A program made the position numbers and the translations under genes. The notes beneath the pieces were generated by a model. It saw only the letters and a list, made by a program, of their open reading frames with translations. It ran no database searches and was not told where the DNA came from. From Caldisericales bacterium (GTDB lineage Bacteria > Caldisericota > Caldisericia > JAAYUI01), in contig JAKIZT010000013.1 of the NCBI GenBank assembly GCA_022707885.1, positions 1 through 51,245 on the forward strand: a stretch of 51,245 bases of DNA, read 5' to 3'. Each line of letters starts with the position of its first letter. Position 1 is the stretch's first letter. Shown piece by piece: positions 25,098 to 34,161 of this stretch.

Positions 25098-27470
25098 ATG
25101 GAGCGCAAAAAGGGAACCGGACTCCTTTTACCGATTTTGCTGGTTATTATTGCAACAATCATACCACAACCAACAACCAGCGAAAGTTGTGCCACAAAAC
25201 CTTACAGGAACATTTTGTCCTTCCCGGCCAGTTCATGGCCATCATTCAGGGGTGACCCCCAAAACACAGGCTACACAACAGCATCGCAGGCGCCAAAAGA
25301 AACAATGCAAGAAATAATCTGGAGCAAACCCGGGGATTCCTCCATAGATTGCGCTGTTGTCGGTGAAAGCGGGAAAATCTATGTTGGCTACTTCGATAAG
25401 AAGCTCCTCTGCCTTGATGGCGAAACCGGTAAAGAGCTATGGGCGCTCAGGACAGATGGCGGCATAGTCTGCTCTCCAACAATCTTTGCAGGCAAGCTGT
25501 ACTTCTCAACCTGGCAAAAAACCTTTTACTGTGTCAACACAGAAACTGGCGAGAAGGAGTGGGAAAGAAAAGCCGAGATAACAACACCGGTGATTTGTTC
25601 GGGAGACCTGCTTTTTTACGGGACTTCCAGCGGGGGGATAATTTGCGAAAACATTGCATCAAAGAAAACTGTATGGGTGTTCGAAACAGGCCAGACAATA
25701 GCATTTGCATGTCCGACAATCTTTGAAGGCAAGGTATGCCTTGGGGACTGGGGCGGAACACTCCACTGTCTCGACCAGAAAACAGGCGAGGAAAATTGGT
25801 CATTCAATGCTGGCGGGGCAATCAAAAGCGCCGCTGCATTCTCCAACAATTCACTGTATTTCGGCAGCACGGATGGAACGTTTTACTGTCTCAATTCCGA
25901 AACAGGTAAGCCAAACTGGACTTTTGACTCAGACAGTCCGATTGAATCATCGCCTGCTGTTGGTGCTGGAAGAGTGGTATTTGCTTCTTACTACAACATA
26001 TACTGCCTGAATGACCAGGCTGGCACGCAATCATGGTCATTCAAGCCCAAATTCAGGGCGATCTCCAGCCCCATAATTGCAGGCGACAAAGTCTACCAGG
26101 CAACACTTTGCCAGTCATTGCACTGCTTCGATCTGGAAAAAGGGACGGAGTTCTGGCACTACGAAGACCTGATAATCCACAGCAGTCCTTCGTGCATTTC
26201 AGGCATGGTATACATTGGAAGCGACCACGGAACACTCTACTGTTTTGGCGATAGCAAATCAGGAGAAAGACAAGAACCTCTCTTTTTCATCGAGCCGGCT
26301 GAGATGGTCTTTGAAAAACCGGGCACGGAAAAACAACTGAAAGTGACAAACCTTACTGAAGATTATCTCTCCCTGAACGCCAAAACTGGCGAGACATGGA
26401 TAAAGCTCTCAAAAGCAGCATTTGAGCTCGCTCCACAAAAAACGGCATACATAATGGTTTCTGTTTCTAGCGAACTGGGAACAGATGAGGAAATGGCCGG
26501 CTACATAACCATTGGAAATGAAACCTGGGAAGAAGTTGCACGGGTAATCGTAAAGAAGGATACTGAGGATTCCTGCCAGTGGCAGATGTTCCGTGGAGGC
26601 CCCGAAAGAACTGGCCACCTGGATGGTGAATGCGGCCCGAAAGATCCATCCTCAATGGAAGTTCTGTGGAGTTTCCAGGCCTGGCAGGGGGCCGTTGAGT
26701 CATCTCCAGCAATCTGGAACAATTCGGTTTACTTTGGCAGCTATAACAACAATTTCTATTGCGTCGACATCGATACCGGAGAACTGAAATGGAGACACGA
26801 ATGCAGGGATGGCATCTACTCTTCACCTGCAATAGACAACAGCAAAGTGTACTTTGGTTCCTTTGATGGCTATTTCAGGTGCCTTGACTGCAACGATGGG
26901 AAGGAAATCTTCAAATTCAAGACTGGTGACAGGATCCATTCATCGCCACTGGTCTCATCTGGAAAAGCCATCTTTGGCTCAAATGATGGAAAAGTCTACT
27001 GTCTGGATTCAAAAACAGGCGACGAGATATGGGTTTTTGAGGCAAACACTCCCATGCAGTCCTCGCCAGCCCTAAAAAATGGCCGGATTTTCATCGGCGG
27101 GTTGAACGGCATTATGTACTGCCTGGATTTTGAAACCGGAAGCATTGTCTGGGAATACAAGACAGATGGCAGCGTAACATGTGTTCCGGCCCTTGCCTAC
27201 GACAGGGTCTACTTTGGAACATGGGCCAGAAAATTCTACTGCCTTGCCCAGGAAGACGGCAAACTCCAATGGTCGTTCGATACAAAAGAGTATATAGAAT
27301 CCTCGGCTGCGTGCTCATCCGGAAGGGTCTATTTCGGCGCGAATGACAACTATTTGTACTGCCTTGATGGACTGACAGGCGATGAAATCTGGACGTTCAG
27401 GTCGCAGGACAGGAAGGTCACATCTTCACCTGCAATTGATTCAAATGAGAAAATATATGTCGGGACCTGA
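25098..27470 (+). CDS. Exported double beta-propeller (PQQ-like repeat) protein, interrupted by TGA
   Basis: 790 residues up to a TGA; a GTG at 25065 would add 11 residues before the signal peptide (MERKKGTGLLLPILLVIIA). Residues about 45-390 form one PQQ-like propeller; each blade reads roughly (F/V)GS-x-DG-x-(F/L)YCL-x-x-x-TG-x-x-x-W. An Ig-like segment (about 395-490) follows, and from about 500 a second propeller begins anew with the WQMFRGGPERTGH entry motif. Blades of this kind occur in BamB-like and surface-binding proteins; no cofactor ligand is evident. The frame stays open past the TGA at 27468-27470, with two more blade motifs up to TAA at 27641, so the original gene probably ran to there (847 codons). 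Nonsense mutation, sequencing error or recoding are all possible. Confidence 0.85.
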   Translation: MERKKGTGLLLPILLVIIATIIPQPTTSESCATKPYRNILSFPASSWPSFRGDPQNTGYTTASQAPKETMQEIIWSKPGDSSIDCAVVGESGKIYVGYFDKKLLCLDGETGKELWALRTDGGIVCSPTIFAGKLYFSTWQKTFYCVNTETGEKEWERKAEITTPVICSGDLLFYGTSSGGIICENIASKKTVWVFETGQTIAFACPTIFEGKVCLGDWGGTLHCLDQKTGEENWSFNAGGAIKSAAAFSNNSLYFGSTDGTFYCLNSETGKPNWTFDSDSPIESSPAVGAGRVVFASYYNIYCLNDQAGTQSWSFKPKFRAISSPIIAGDKVYQATLCQSLHCFDLEKGTEFWHYEDLIIHSSPSCISGMVYIGSDHGTLYCFGDSKSGERQEPLFFIEPAEMVFEKPGTEKQLKVTNLTEDYLSLNAKTGETWIKLSKAAFELAPQKTAYIMVSVSSELGTDEEMAGYITIGNETWEEVARVIVKKDTEDSCQWQMFRGGPERTGHLDGECGPKDPSSMEVLWSFQAWQGAVESSPAIWNNSVYFGSYNNNFYCVDIDTGELKWRHECRDGIYSSPAIDNSKVYFGSFDGYFRCLDCNDGKEIFKFKTGDRIHSSPLVSSGKAIFGSNDGKVYCLDSKTGDEIWVFEANTPMQSSPALKNGRIFIGGLNGIMYCLDFETGSIVWEYKTDGSVTCVPALAYDRVYFGTWARKFYCLAQEDGKLQWSFDTKEYIESSAACSSGRVYFGANDNYLYCLDGLTGDEIWTFRSQDRKVTSSPAIDSNEKIYVGT

Positions 27471-27641
27471 GATGGCAACCTTTACTGCCTGGATGGCAGA
27501 AACGGGGAAAAGATATTTGAATTCCAGACACAGGGTGTTGTAAGGAGCTCGGTTGCAATATCAGGAGAAAGGGTCATTTTTGGTTCACACGATGGAAGGG
27601 TCTACTGCCTGGACAAACAGGGCAAAAAATCCCTAAAATAA
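27471..27641 (+). pseudogene. Downstream remainder of the double-propeller gene after in-frame TGA
   Basis: In the same frame as the preceding gene, it encodes DGNLYCLDGRNG and DGRVYCLDKQGK, the last blades of the second propeller, before TAA at 27639-27641. The TGA replaces the variable residue of the GT-x-DG motif; other blades carry W, F, N, T, D or H there. A terminator starts right at the TAA, which supports this as the original gene end. Confidence 0.8.
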
Positions 27642-27672
27642 AAAAGGCCAGCCCTTCAGGCTGGCCTTTTTT
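27641..27672. terminator. Bidirectional rho-independent terminator
   Basis: A run of A, then GGCCAGCC (27646-27653), loop CTTCA, GGCTGGCC (27659-27666) and six T. The perfect 8-bp GC-rich stem is flanked by A5 and T6, so it works in both directions, serving the convergent genes on either side. Confidence 0.95.
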
Positions 27673-27690
27673 ATTACAATCGCACCAAAG

Positions 27691-28617
27691 TTATTTTTTT
27701 ATCGGGATACTTTGGGTATCTGTCAATGCACCTGAAAATCTGAAAGTTATTGCGTCCGGATGATTTTCAAGAAGTTTGAAGTTGTAGATCTTTTTGGCTT
27801 TGGGCTGAAGGGCAAATGGTTTCAAATCAATCTCAAGGCCAGTTGTTTGTGTGGCTTCGATTACAACTCTTCTTTTGAGATTATTTGTCACCACAATCTG
27901 GCCTTCATTCGTAATAATTTCGCTGGGATTAAAGCTCAATCCTGACTCGACATTTACAACGACAGGATAATTGATTTCAATACCACTGCCTTTTATGTCT
28001 AGCGAGGTGGGGAAAGAACCTGCTGAAATTGCCGTGGATGAAGCTTTTATCACAACAACTCTCATGCTTCTGGATGGAATTTCAAGCGTTGGTGGATAAA
28101 CAAGAACCCATGGATCTTTTGGCGTTATATCGACATTCAAATCAATTTCACTGGGGTTCAGAACCATTATTGTCATCACCTGTCCCAATCCAAGGTAGAC
28201 AGAACGCGGCACAAACTCGAGCCTTGGGTCTGATTCGTAAACTTTCAGAGAAACATTGAGCATTGCCGAAGCACCACCATACGGATCATCGGTGACTTCA
28301 TTGATATATACCTGAGCTACATGCATGCCTGGTTTCATGTCCTTGGTCGAACACGTTAGTTTAAGCTCAGAAGGTTGCTTTACAAGCAATTTCCCTTCTT
28401 TGCGATCAAGCTGGAGCCAATCAGCGCTGGATTCCACTGTATAGTCCTGGTCAAATGTAGTTCCATTAATAATGTCTACCTTTGAGATGACTGTCGAGTC
28501 AGCCTTTGCAGCAAGCTGAACCTCGGAAGGAGACAAAACTATCAGGCCCTTTGCATAGACAGTGCCTGCCACCAGGAGCGCCAGAAGAGATACGGTTACA
28601 ATGATTTTACGTTTCAT
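27691..28617 (-). CDS. Exported Ig-like (BACON/ASPM-type) multidomain protein
   Basis: 308 residues from ATG 28617 (three codons upstream, 28626 is an alternative). Signal peptide MKRKIIVTVSLLALLVAGTVYA with a canonical AxA-like end. The mature part consists of about three beta-sandwich domains: SPSEVQLAAKADSTVISKVD (about 30-130, with ADWLQLDRKEGKL resembling BACON domains), PRSVYLGLGQVMTIMVLN (about 135-215), and FNPSEIITNEGQIVVTN to the end. No catalytic motif. It lies about 100 bases after the propeller gene on the same strand and ends facing the terminator. A structural or binding role outside the cell is likely. Confidence 0.75.
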   Translation of the reverse strand: MKRKIIVTVSLLALLVAGTVYAKGLIVLSPSEVQLAAKADSTVISKVDIINGTTFDQDYTVESSADWLQLDRKEGKLLVKQPSELKLTCSTKDMKPGMHVAQVYINEVTDDPYGGASAMLNVSLKVYESDPRLEFVPRSVYLGLGQVMTIMVLNPSEIDLNVDITPKDPWVLVYPPTLEIPSRSMRVVVIKASSTAISAGSFPTSLDIKGSGIEINYPVVVNVESGLSFNPSEIITNEGQIVVTNNLKRRVVIEATQTTGLEIDLKPFALQPKAKKIYNFKLLENHPDAITFRFSGALTDTQSIPIKK

Positions 28618-28714
28618 ACTACCCATAATATAAATTTATATCGTGGAAAGTTCATTGCAACAAGTAATGCTTGGACAAATTCCAGTTTTTTGCAATGTTC
28701 TATCAGCAAATCCA

Positions 28715-29827
28715 TCACTTTGAAAAACCAAAAATAAAAATCTGTTTTTTGGCATCAATGGCAACCATGTAGTCAAAACCAAATGCTAGATCAACACCAA
28801 CGCCAGAGCTGACCCTTAACTTCCTTTTTGTTTGTCCATTTGTCGCATCAAGAATGTACAAATCAGGGGAGTTTCCAGAAGCAACGATGAGGTTCCCAGA
28901 TTTTGCAAGCTGGTTCCAAAAAATGAAATCGCTTTTTTTATCCAATACGCTCTTCCAGACAAGCTTTCCATCATCAGCACTATAGCACCAGATTGTACCA
29001 TTCCCTGGCACCCAGACTTTACCATCAGCAACAGTCGGCGCGGCGCCAGAATAGCCCCTTTCTGCCTGCCAGATTGTCTCTCCAGTCCAAAGGGACAGAC
29101 ACATTACCTTTTCATCAAGGGTACCAACGTAAACCTTGTCACCGAAAATAACCGGAACACCAGCAAAACCGGTTCCAATTTTTCGACTCCAAACTTTATT
29201 TCCATTGCCAAGCAAGAAACATGAGAGCTCATTCTCGCTATTGACCAAAACAAAAGTGCCTTGGCAAGACAAAGGTTGAATGTTGCCAGAAATCGCTTTT
29301 TCCCAGACCCTGACGCCAGTTTCCAGGTCGACACACACCACGCTCTTTTTGCCAGCAAAAACACCCAGCCTGTCACCAATAATGGTGATGTCTGTTTGCC
29401 CTTCCTCAACCATTTTTATGTCCCAAACTATGGAGCCATTGTTTTCTTTCAATTTTGCAAGCTTGCCATTTTGTTTGAGCACAAACAGGTGACCCCTTGA
29501 AAATGCAGGGACACCTATCGGTTTGGAGTCAAGTCTTGTAGCCCACACGGCAGCTCCCCATTTTGCCAGCGTGAAAACAGAACCATTTGTACCAGAGCAT
29601 ATCACAAGGTCACCGTATGTTGAGACACCCTGTATGGTTTCTTTTGCCTTGATGGCCTCACCATTTATGACAAAATTAGGGCCTGATTCCCAGGGAATGG
29701 CACCAGTTTTTAGGGGATCATAGCCTCTTTGGCTCCAGATAGCTCTCTCTGGGGGAAAAGCTGCAGTTACTGCAAGGGGAGAAAAAAGAACTGACAGCGC
29801 AAGGAAAAAAGACAAAACTCTCTGCAT
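28715..29827 (-). CDS. Exported single beta-propeller (PQQ-like repeat) protein
   Basis: 370 residues from ATG 29827 (a TTG at 29863 would overlap the upstream stop by four bases but adds residues ahead of the signal peptide). Signal peptide MQRVLSFFLALSVLFSPLAVTAA. Seven or eight PQQ-like blades follow, with phrases such as WSQRGYDPLKTG, CVDLETGVRVWEK, MCLSLWTGETIWQ, CYSADDGKLVWK and ILDATNGQTKRK. No PQQ-dehydrogenase catalytic residues are recognisable, so a binding role is more likely than an enzyme. It follows the PAS histidine-kinase gene immediately and may be cotranscribed with it. Confidence 0.8.
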   Translation of the reverse strand: MQRVLSFFLALSVLFSPLAVTAAFPPERAIWSQRGYDPLKTGAIPWESGPNFVINGEAIKAKETIQGVSTYGDLVICSGTNGSVFTLAKWGAAVWATRLDSKPIGVPAFSRGHLFVLKQNGKLAKLKENNGSIVWDIKMVEEGQTDITIIGDRLGVFAGKKSVVCVDLETGVRVWEKAISGNIQPLSCQGTFVLVNSENELSCFLLGNGNKVWSRKIGTGFAGVPVIFGDKVYVGTLDEKVMCLSLWTGETIWQAERGYSGAAPTVADGKVWVPGNGTIWCYSADDGKLVWKSVLDKKSDFIFWNQLAKSGNLIVASGNSPDLYILDATNGQTKRKLRVSSGVGVDLAFGFDYMVAIDAKKQIFIFGFSK

Positions 29828-29859
29828 GGCAATATATTCTATCCGACTTAAATGTATCC

Positions 29860-32637
29860 TCAAGACAGCAAAGGCAATCTTATAAAGAAAGTGGCGCCTG
29901 CTCCTTCACTGCTTGAAAATGACACGGAACCACCATGTGATTCTACATGCATCTTGACTATGGAAAGCCCCATGCCCATTCCATTTTTCAGATCTCCTAT
30001 GGGATTGACCTGATAAAACGGTTTAAAAATAAAATTCTGTTTTGATTTTGGTATACCGATACCATTGTCGGCAAAACTGACCAAAAGAGTTTCACCTTCG
30101 CATTTTGCTTCCAGTTTTATTTCAAGGGGTCGCTCTTCTCTGCAATATTTTATCGCATTAATGAGAAGGTTTCCAAAAGCTTCTTCGATCGAACCAGTTT
30201 CAACCTTGATGTTTCTCCCTTTCAAATGTTCATCAATACCAATAGTGAAACTCGCTCCCGTTTTTCTCTGCATCGGGTTGAGTGATTCTTCAAAAAGGAT
30301 TTTAAGCTTGGTTTGAAGACCAATGAAGAAACCATGAGCATCAATCAGCTTGAAAGAATATCTTGGTTTTGTCACTCCAAAACTCACAAGATCATCAACA
30401 TGGCGCTGTTCACGCAATGCTGCCTCTCTTATCATCCTGACTACTTCCAAGGCATTCGGATTGTTCTGTACCATTCCTTCAAGCAACTCCGAAAACCCCG
30501 AAATAACCGTAAGTGGGTTCCTCAATTCATGTGCTACAGAACCAAGGAAAGCCCTCTTTGCCTCCTCTTTTTGGACTGAATCCGTGATGTCTCTTGCAAT
30601 GCCGATGTAAGAGCCCCCAATATGAGAGAGCTTGATTTCGAAAACTCTTTCCAAATTATCCGAGTCAACAAGTTTAACCATAAACTCTGCATCCCTGCCA
30701 GAACGCTGGATACGCAAGGCCTTCCATACAGAAATGAATTCCGTTGCTGACCGCCCAAGAAACTCCCCTACCCCCTTGCCAAGGACCTTTACGCAATTTG
30801 GTGAAACATAGGACAGAAAACCATTTCTGACTTCGAAAACGATGTCTGATATGTTGGCGATGATCAAATCCAGCCTGTTTTGTTCTTCAAGAATTTTTCG
30901 CCTCTCCACAAGACTTGCAGTTATGTCTTTTATCAGTGAAACAGTCCCAATAATATTGCCTTTCGGCCCTTTGAAAGGGGAACATCTTGCATTCAGCCAC
31001 ACTTCTTTGTCCAATATTTTAAAACAGCCAGCAAACTCCCCCGGTATTCCTGTCTCGGCAACATTTGAAACCATTGCCTTAAATTCATCTAAAGACTTCC
31101 CGGCCCCAAAAATCACCTCGATGTCTTTTCCCAAAAACAACCCCCTGTCATTACCGGCCCAATCCGGTTTCATTTTCACAAAAACGCATTTTCCATTTTC
31201 ATCCATCGCCAAGACAATGTCTTCAGTAGATGCCACAAGTGCATTAAGAAACTCATTGGTTTCCACCAAAGCATCCCTGGCTTCAATGAGTGAAGTCAGA
31301 TCAGAGATTGACACATAAGCGCACATCTTCCCACCATAGTTTCCACCAACAATATTTGTCCTGGTGTCTTTTATCTTATTGTCACCGCAAACAAACCTCA
31401 TGTCACTTCTTGACACAGAAGTGTCCCCCAAAAATGCACGTTTAACCTTGAAAGCAAACTCGGCCCTCAACTCTGGTAAAATAAGGTCATAAAGGTTGAC
31501 CTTCTCAACTTCCTGCCCGGACAAGCCGATAAAATCCAGAAATTCCTTATTGTAAAAAAGGAATTTGTCTCCATCGTGAACAAAAATGGGCGTCCCTATG
31601 CCTTCCACAAGTTTTCTGTGGCGTTTCTCAGATTCTTCCAGCTTCATCTGGGAAAGTTTCTGCGATGATACGTCGCGAATAAGAGTAAGATATCTTTTAT
31701 CTTCATTTACCTGAACAACCTGCGAAGAAACAAGGACAGGAAAGGCATCCCTGCTTTTGTTGTATAGCAATGTTTCAAAATTTGAGACAACGCCATCCTT
31801 TGCAAGCATGGAAAGGTATTTTTTCTTTTCTGCATCACTGACCCAAAGTTCGAGCTCTTCAGGAGTTCTCTCTTCCATCTCCGCTTCAGAGTATCCAAAA
31901 AGATCTGTAAACTCTGCTGAAACATGGATTATCTTTCTGTCAGGAAAAGACAACACCAGGTATGGTTCAGGGGCATGGGTAAAAAAAGTTTTATACTTTT
32001 CAACCTGTTTAGATAATTGGTCAAGAAGATTTTTTTTCTCGCCAACATTTCTCACCAAAACCAGGACATGTTTATTAGAGAGCCTGGAGAGTCTTGCCTC
32101 AAAATGTTTTTCCCTCTGATCATTATCAAGGCTGTACTCATACACTATTGTTCTTCCTGTAAAAATAGACTTGCCAATGGCTTGCAAAAAAGTCTCCGCA
32201 ATATTGGAGGGCAATATTTCCGAAACATTCTTTCCAACATGCTTCCTCCATGGCATGTCCAAGACCATTCCATTTGGTATCTTGCAATCAACAAGCTTTC
32301 CTTCACTATCAATAAGCAACAAGGTGTCTGGGAAAGAACCAAAAATATCGCCTATTGTCGGCTCAGAAGCAGCAGATTCTCTAGCAGGAGCAAAACAAAC
32401 CACAAAAAAATCGCTAAAAGGGAAACTTTTAAAAAAATACTTCGTGTAATAATTTTCTTCTGGCTTTTTTAATCTCACCGTAAAAGAAGCGGGATTTATA
32501 ATTCTCGACAAATCCAGGCAATCATCTGGATGGACACAGCATGGTTTTGCCCCAGAACATATCTCTTGCAAGAATGGTTCTGAAACATATAGTACCTTTT
32601 CCTTATTGGCAATAATTAGTCCAAAATATTTCTCCAT
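29860..32637 (-). CDS. Cytosolic multi-PAS histidine kinase
   Basis: 925 residues. After an N-terminal region of about 90 residues come about five PAS-like domains (about 92-210, 215-325, 340-455, 460-575, 583-690; for example YLVLSFPDRKIIHVSAEFTD and IFVHDGDKFLFYNKEFLDFI). Then come HisKA with His near 702 (SVAHELRNPLTVISGF) and a HATPase domain (N-box NLLINAIKYC, G1 DNGIGIP, G2 GMGMGLSIV). There are no transmembrane segments, so it senses an internal signal such as redox state or a small ligand. No response regulator is adjacent; its partner is elsewhere or is one of the receivers in the hydrogenase operon (speculative). The gene heads an apparent operon with two exported proteins. Confidence 0.9.
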   Translation of the reverse strand: MEKYFGLIIANKEKVLYVSEPFLQEICSGAKPCCVHPDDCLDLSRIINPASFTVRLKKPEENYYTKYFFKSFPFSDFFVVCFAPARESAASEPTIGDIFGSFPDTLLLIDSEGKLVDCKIPNGMVLDMPWRKHVGKNVSEILPSNIAETFLQAIGKSIFTGRTIVYEYSLDNDQREKHFEARLSRLSNKHVLVLVRNVGEKKNLLDQLSKQVEKYKTFFTHAPEPYLVLSFPDRKIIHVSAEFTDLFGYSEAEMEERTPEELELWVSDAEKKKYLSMLAKDGVVSNFETLLYNKSRDAFPVLVSSQVVQVNEDKRYLTLIRDVSSQKLSQMKLEESEKRHRKLVEGIGTPIFVHDGDKFLFYNKEFLDFIGLSGQEVEKVNLYDLILPELRAEFAFKVKRAFLGDTSVSRSDMRFVCGDNKIKDTRTNIVGGNYGGKMCAYVSISDLTSLIEARDALVETNEFLNALVASTEDIVLAMDENGKCVFVKMKPDWAGNDRGLFLGKDIEVIFGAGKSLDEFKAMVSNVAETGIPGEFAGCFKILDKEVWLNARCSPFKGPKGNIIGTVSLIKDITASLVERRKILEEQNRLDLIIANISDIVFEVRNGFLSYVSPNCVKVLGKGVGEFLGRSATEFISVWKALRIQRSGRDAEFMVKLVDSDNLERVFEIKLSHIGGSYIGIARDITDSVQKEEAKRAFLGSVAHELRNPLTVISGFSELLEGMVQNNPNALEVVRMIREAALREQRHVDDLVSFGVTKPRYSFKLIDAHGFFIGLQTKLKILFEESLNPMQRKTGASFTIGIDEHLKGRNIKVETGSIEEAFGNLLINAIKYCREERPLEIKLEAKCEGETLLVSFADNGIGIPKSKQNFIFKPFYQVNPIGDLKNGMGMGLSIVKMHVESHGGSVSFSSSEGAGATFFIRLPLLS

Positions 32638-32928
32638 CTTCCCATTTAAAAATTACAATTATTTTTAACACTCACATAGCCTCATTGAGTAAAATTGGAA
32701 ACAATTTGTATACAATTACGTAACATTTCTGCAAGATTAGAAAACAGCTATGAAACGTCATTTAAAGCTTCTTGCTTATTTCATCACATTCAAGACCCAC
32801 ATTTTTGCAAGCTCAAATCCACTGTAATAATTAACCGAAAAAAACTAAAATATTTCACAATTGCACAAAAAACATCCCTCACCATTTTTTTGCTTTATAA
32901 ACAAAAACGTCATGTAATATTTTTGGGG
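32638..32928. other. Divergent intergenic region
   Basis: 291 AT-rich bases between the PAS kinase and the MFS gene, expected to hold both promoters. A perfect palindrome TTGTATACAA lies at 32706-32715 and TAATAT at 32915-32920 could be a -10 for the MFS gene. I see no RNA gene and no clear -35 boxes. Confidence 0.5.
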
Positions 32929-34161
32929 ATGAGAAAGCAACCAATTTTATATAACGCCAACTTCACAAGATACGTAATGAGCCAGCTTTTTGCCTTCCCT
33001 TCAGCCTGGATATATGGAAGCGCGCTGATGTGGGTCACACTCCAGATCACAAATTCCCCACTACTTCTCGGAGTAATGGGCATGTGCAGCAGTCTACCTT
33101 ACCTCATCCTCACTCCGGTCACAGGTTCGATGGCAGAAAGATATGACAGGCGAAAACTGACCCTCATTACAAACATCATAAATGTTGTTCAATCATCGCT
33201 TCTCGCTTTCATGGCGTTTACAGGCCTTGTCAACTACCCGATACTGGCCATGTTTGCAATCATAAATGGCGCCACCGGTGCCATTCAGGAACCGGCAAGG
33301 CTTGCCTTTTTGCTCGACATGGTAGGGCCAGAACACCTTATACAGGCAAACGCATTGAGCTCGGTGACTTTCAACATCGCGAGGATACTTGGCCCAATTG
33401 TTGCTGGTTTGCTGCTAACTGTTCATTCCGGATACTGTTTTGCCCTGTCCGCGCTTCTTTTGGTACCTTCAATCGTCATGTTTACAATAATTGACGTCAA
33501 GAGCACAAAAATAGAGCCAAGGGGTTCGATGATCGTTCAGTTCGTGGAAGGTGCCAAATATATCTCCAGACAAAAAATACCGTTCCTGATTCTATTCACA
33601 ATTGTTCTAGCATCAACATTCGGCTATGGCATAACCATCCTTTCTTCAGCAATCGCCAGTGATGTGCTGAAGCTTGGTTCAATAGGCTATGGTCTATTGC
33701 AGTCCTCTGTTGGGGTGGGTGCACTCATCGGAGCCCTCGTCATATCAATGACCAAAAGCAGGCAAGGGATCATGGCCAAATTCAGGTCCGGCAGCATCAT
33801 GCAAGCTGTGATGGGGCTTGCACTCGCTTTGGTCCTCCTGTTTTACCCGACAATCTGGCTGGCCATTCCGCTTTATGCAATTTTCGGCTACATGATGGTA
33901 AACCAGAACGTGCTAGCATCAAGCATCCTTCCAATGGTCACACAGGAAGGATATATAGGAAGAGTAATGGGTTTCTACTCCTTTGCAGTTTCCGGCGTGA
34001 TGCCTATTGGAAACCTGATAGCCGGAGGATTGACCCAGATTCTCACCATACCAATTGGACTTTTGATTTCTTATGTTGCGCTCCTGATTCCAACACTCAT
34101 AATATGCGTTTCCCCAAAGGCATTGAACAAAGACCCGTTCCAAAATAAAATCCAGTCATGA
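32929..34161 (+). CDS. MFS transporter, EntS/MefA-like (MFS_3) exporter type
   Basis: 410 residues from ATG 32929, the first start before the hydrophobic core; an upstream in-frame extension to 32695 looks non-coding. Eleven or twelve membrane segments are visible, with the MFS loop motif GSMAERYDRRKLTL after segment 2 and the repeat-like LGSIGYGLLQSSVGVGALIGAL in the second half. These place it with drug, siderophore or macrolide-type exporters. Substrate unknown. GGGG sits right against the ATG, so the ribosome-binding site is poor. Its stop overlaps the next ATG (ATGA, 34158-34161), so it is translationally coupled to an exported propeller protein. Confidence 0.85.
   Translation: MRKQPILYNANFTRYVMSQLFAFPSAWIYGSALMWVTLQITNSPLLLGVMGMCSSLPYLILTPVTGSMAERYDRRKLTLITNIINVVQSSLLAFMAFTGLVNYPILAMFAIINGATGAIQEPARLAFLLDMVGPEHLIQANALSSVTFNIARILGPIVAGLLLTVHSGYCFALSALLLVPSIVMFTIIDVKSTKIEPRGSMIVQFVEGAKYISRQKIPFLILFTIVLASTFGYGITILSSAIASDVLKLGSIGYGLLQSSVGVGALIGALVISMTKSRQGIMAKFRSGSIMQAVMGLALALVLLFYPTIWLAIPLYAIFGYMMVNQNVLASSILPMVTQEGYIGRVMGFYSFAVSGVMPIGNLIAGGLTQILTIPIGLLISYVALLIPTLIICVSPKALNKDPFQNKIQS

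Noticed and set aside
27468..27470. Genetic code with TGA read as an amino acid
   Set aside because: TGA ends hydE, hydB, the membrane protein at 22509, the PAS kinase and others in this window, so the standard code applies; any read-through would be local.
27468..27530. Selenocysteine insertion at the in-frame TGA
   Set aside because: Only short 4-bp stems (GGCA/TGCC) follow the TGA and the residue is not at a redox site; no convincing SECIS.
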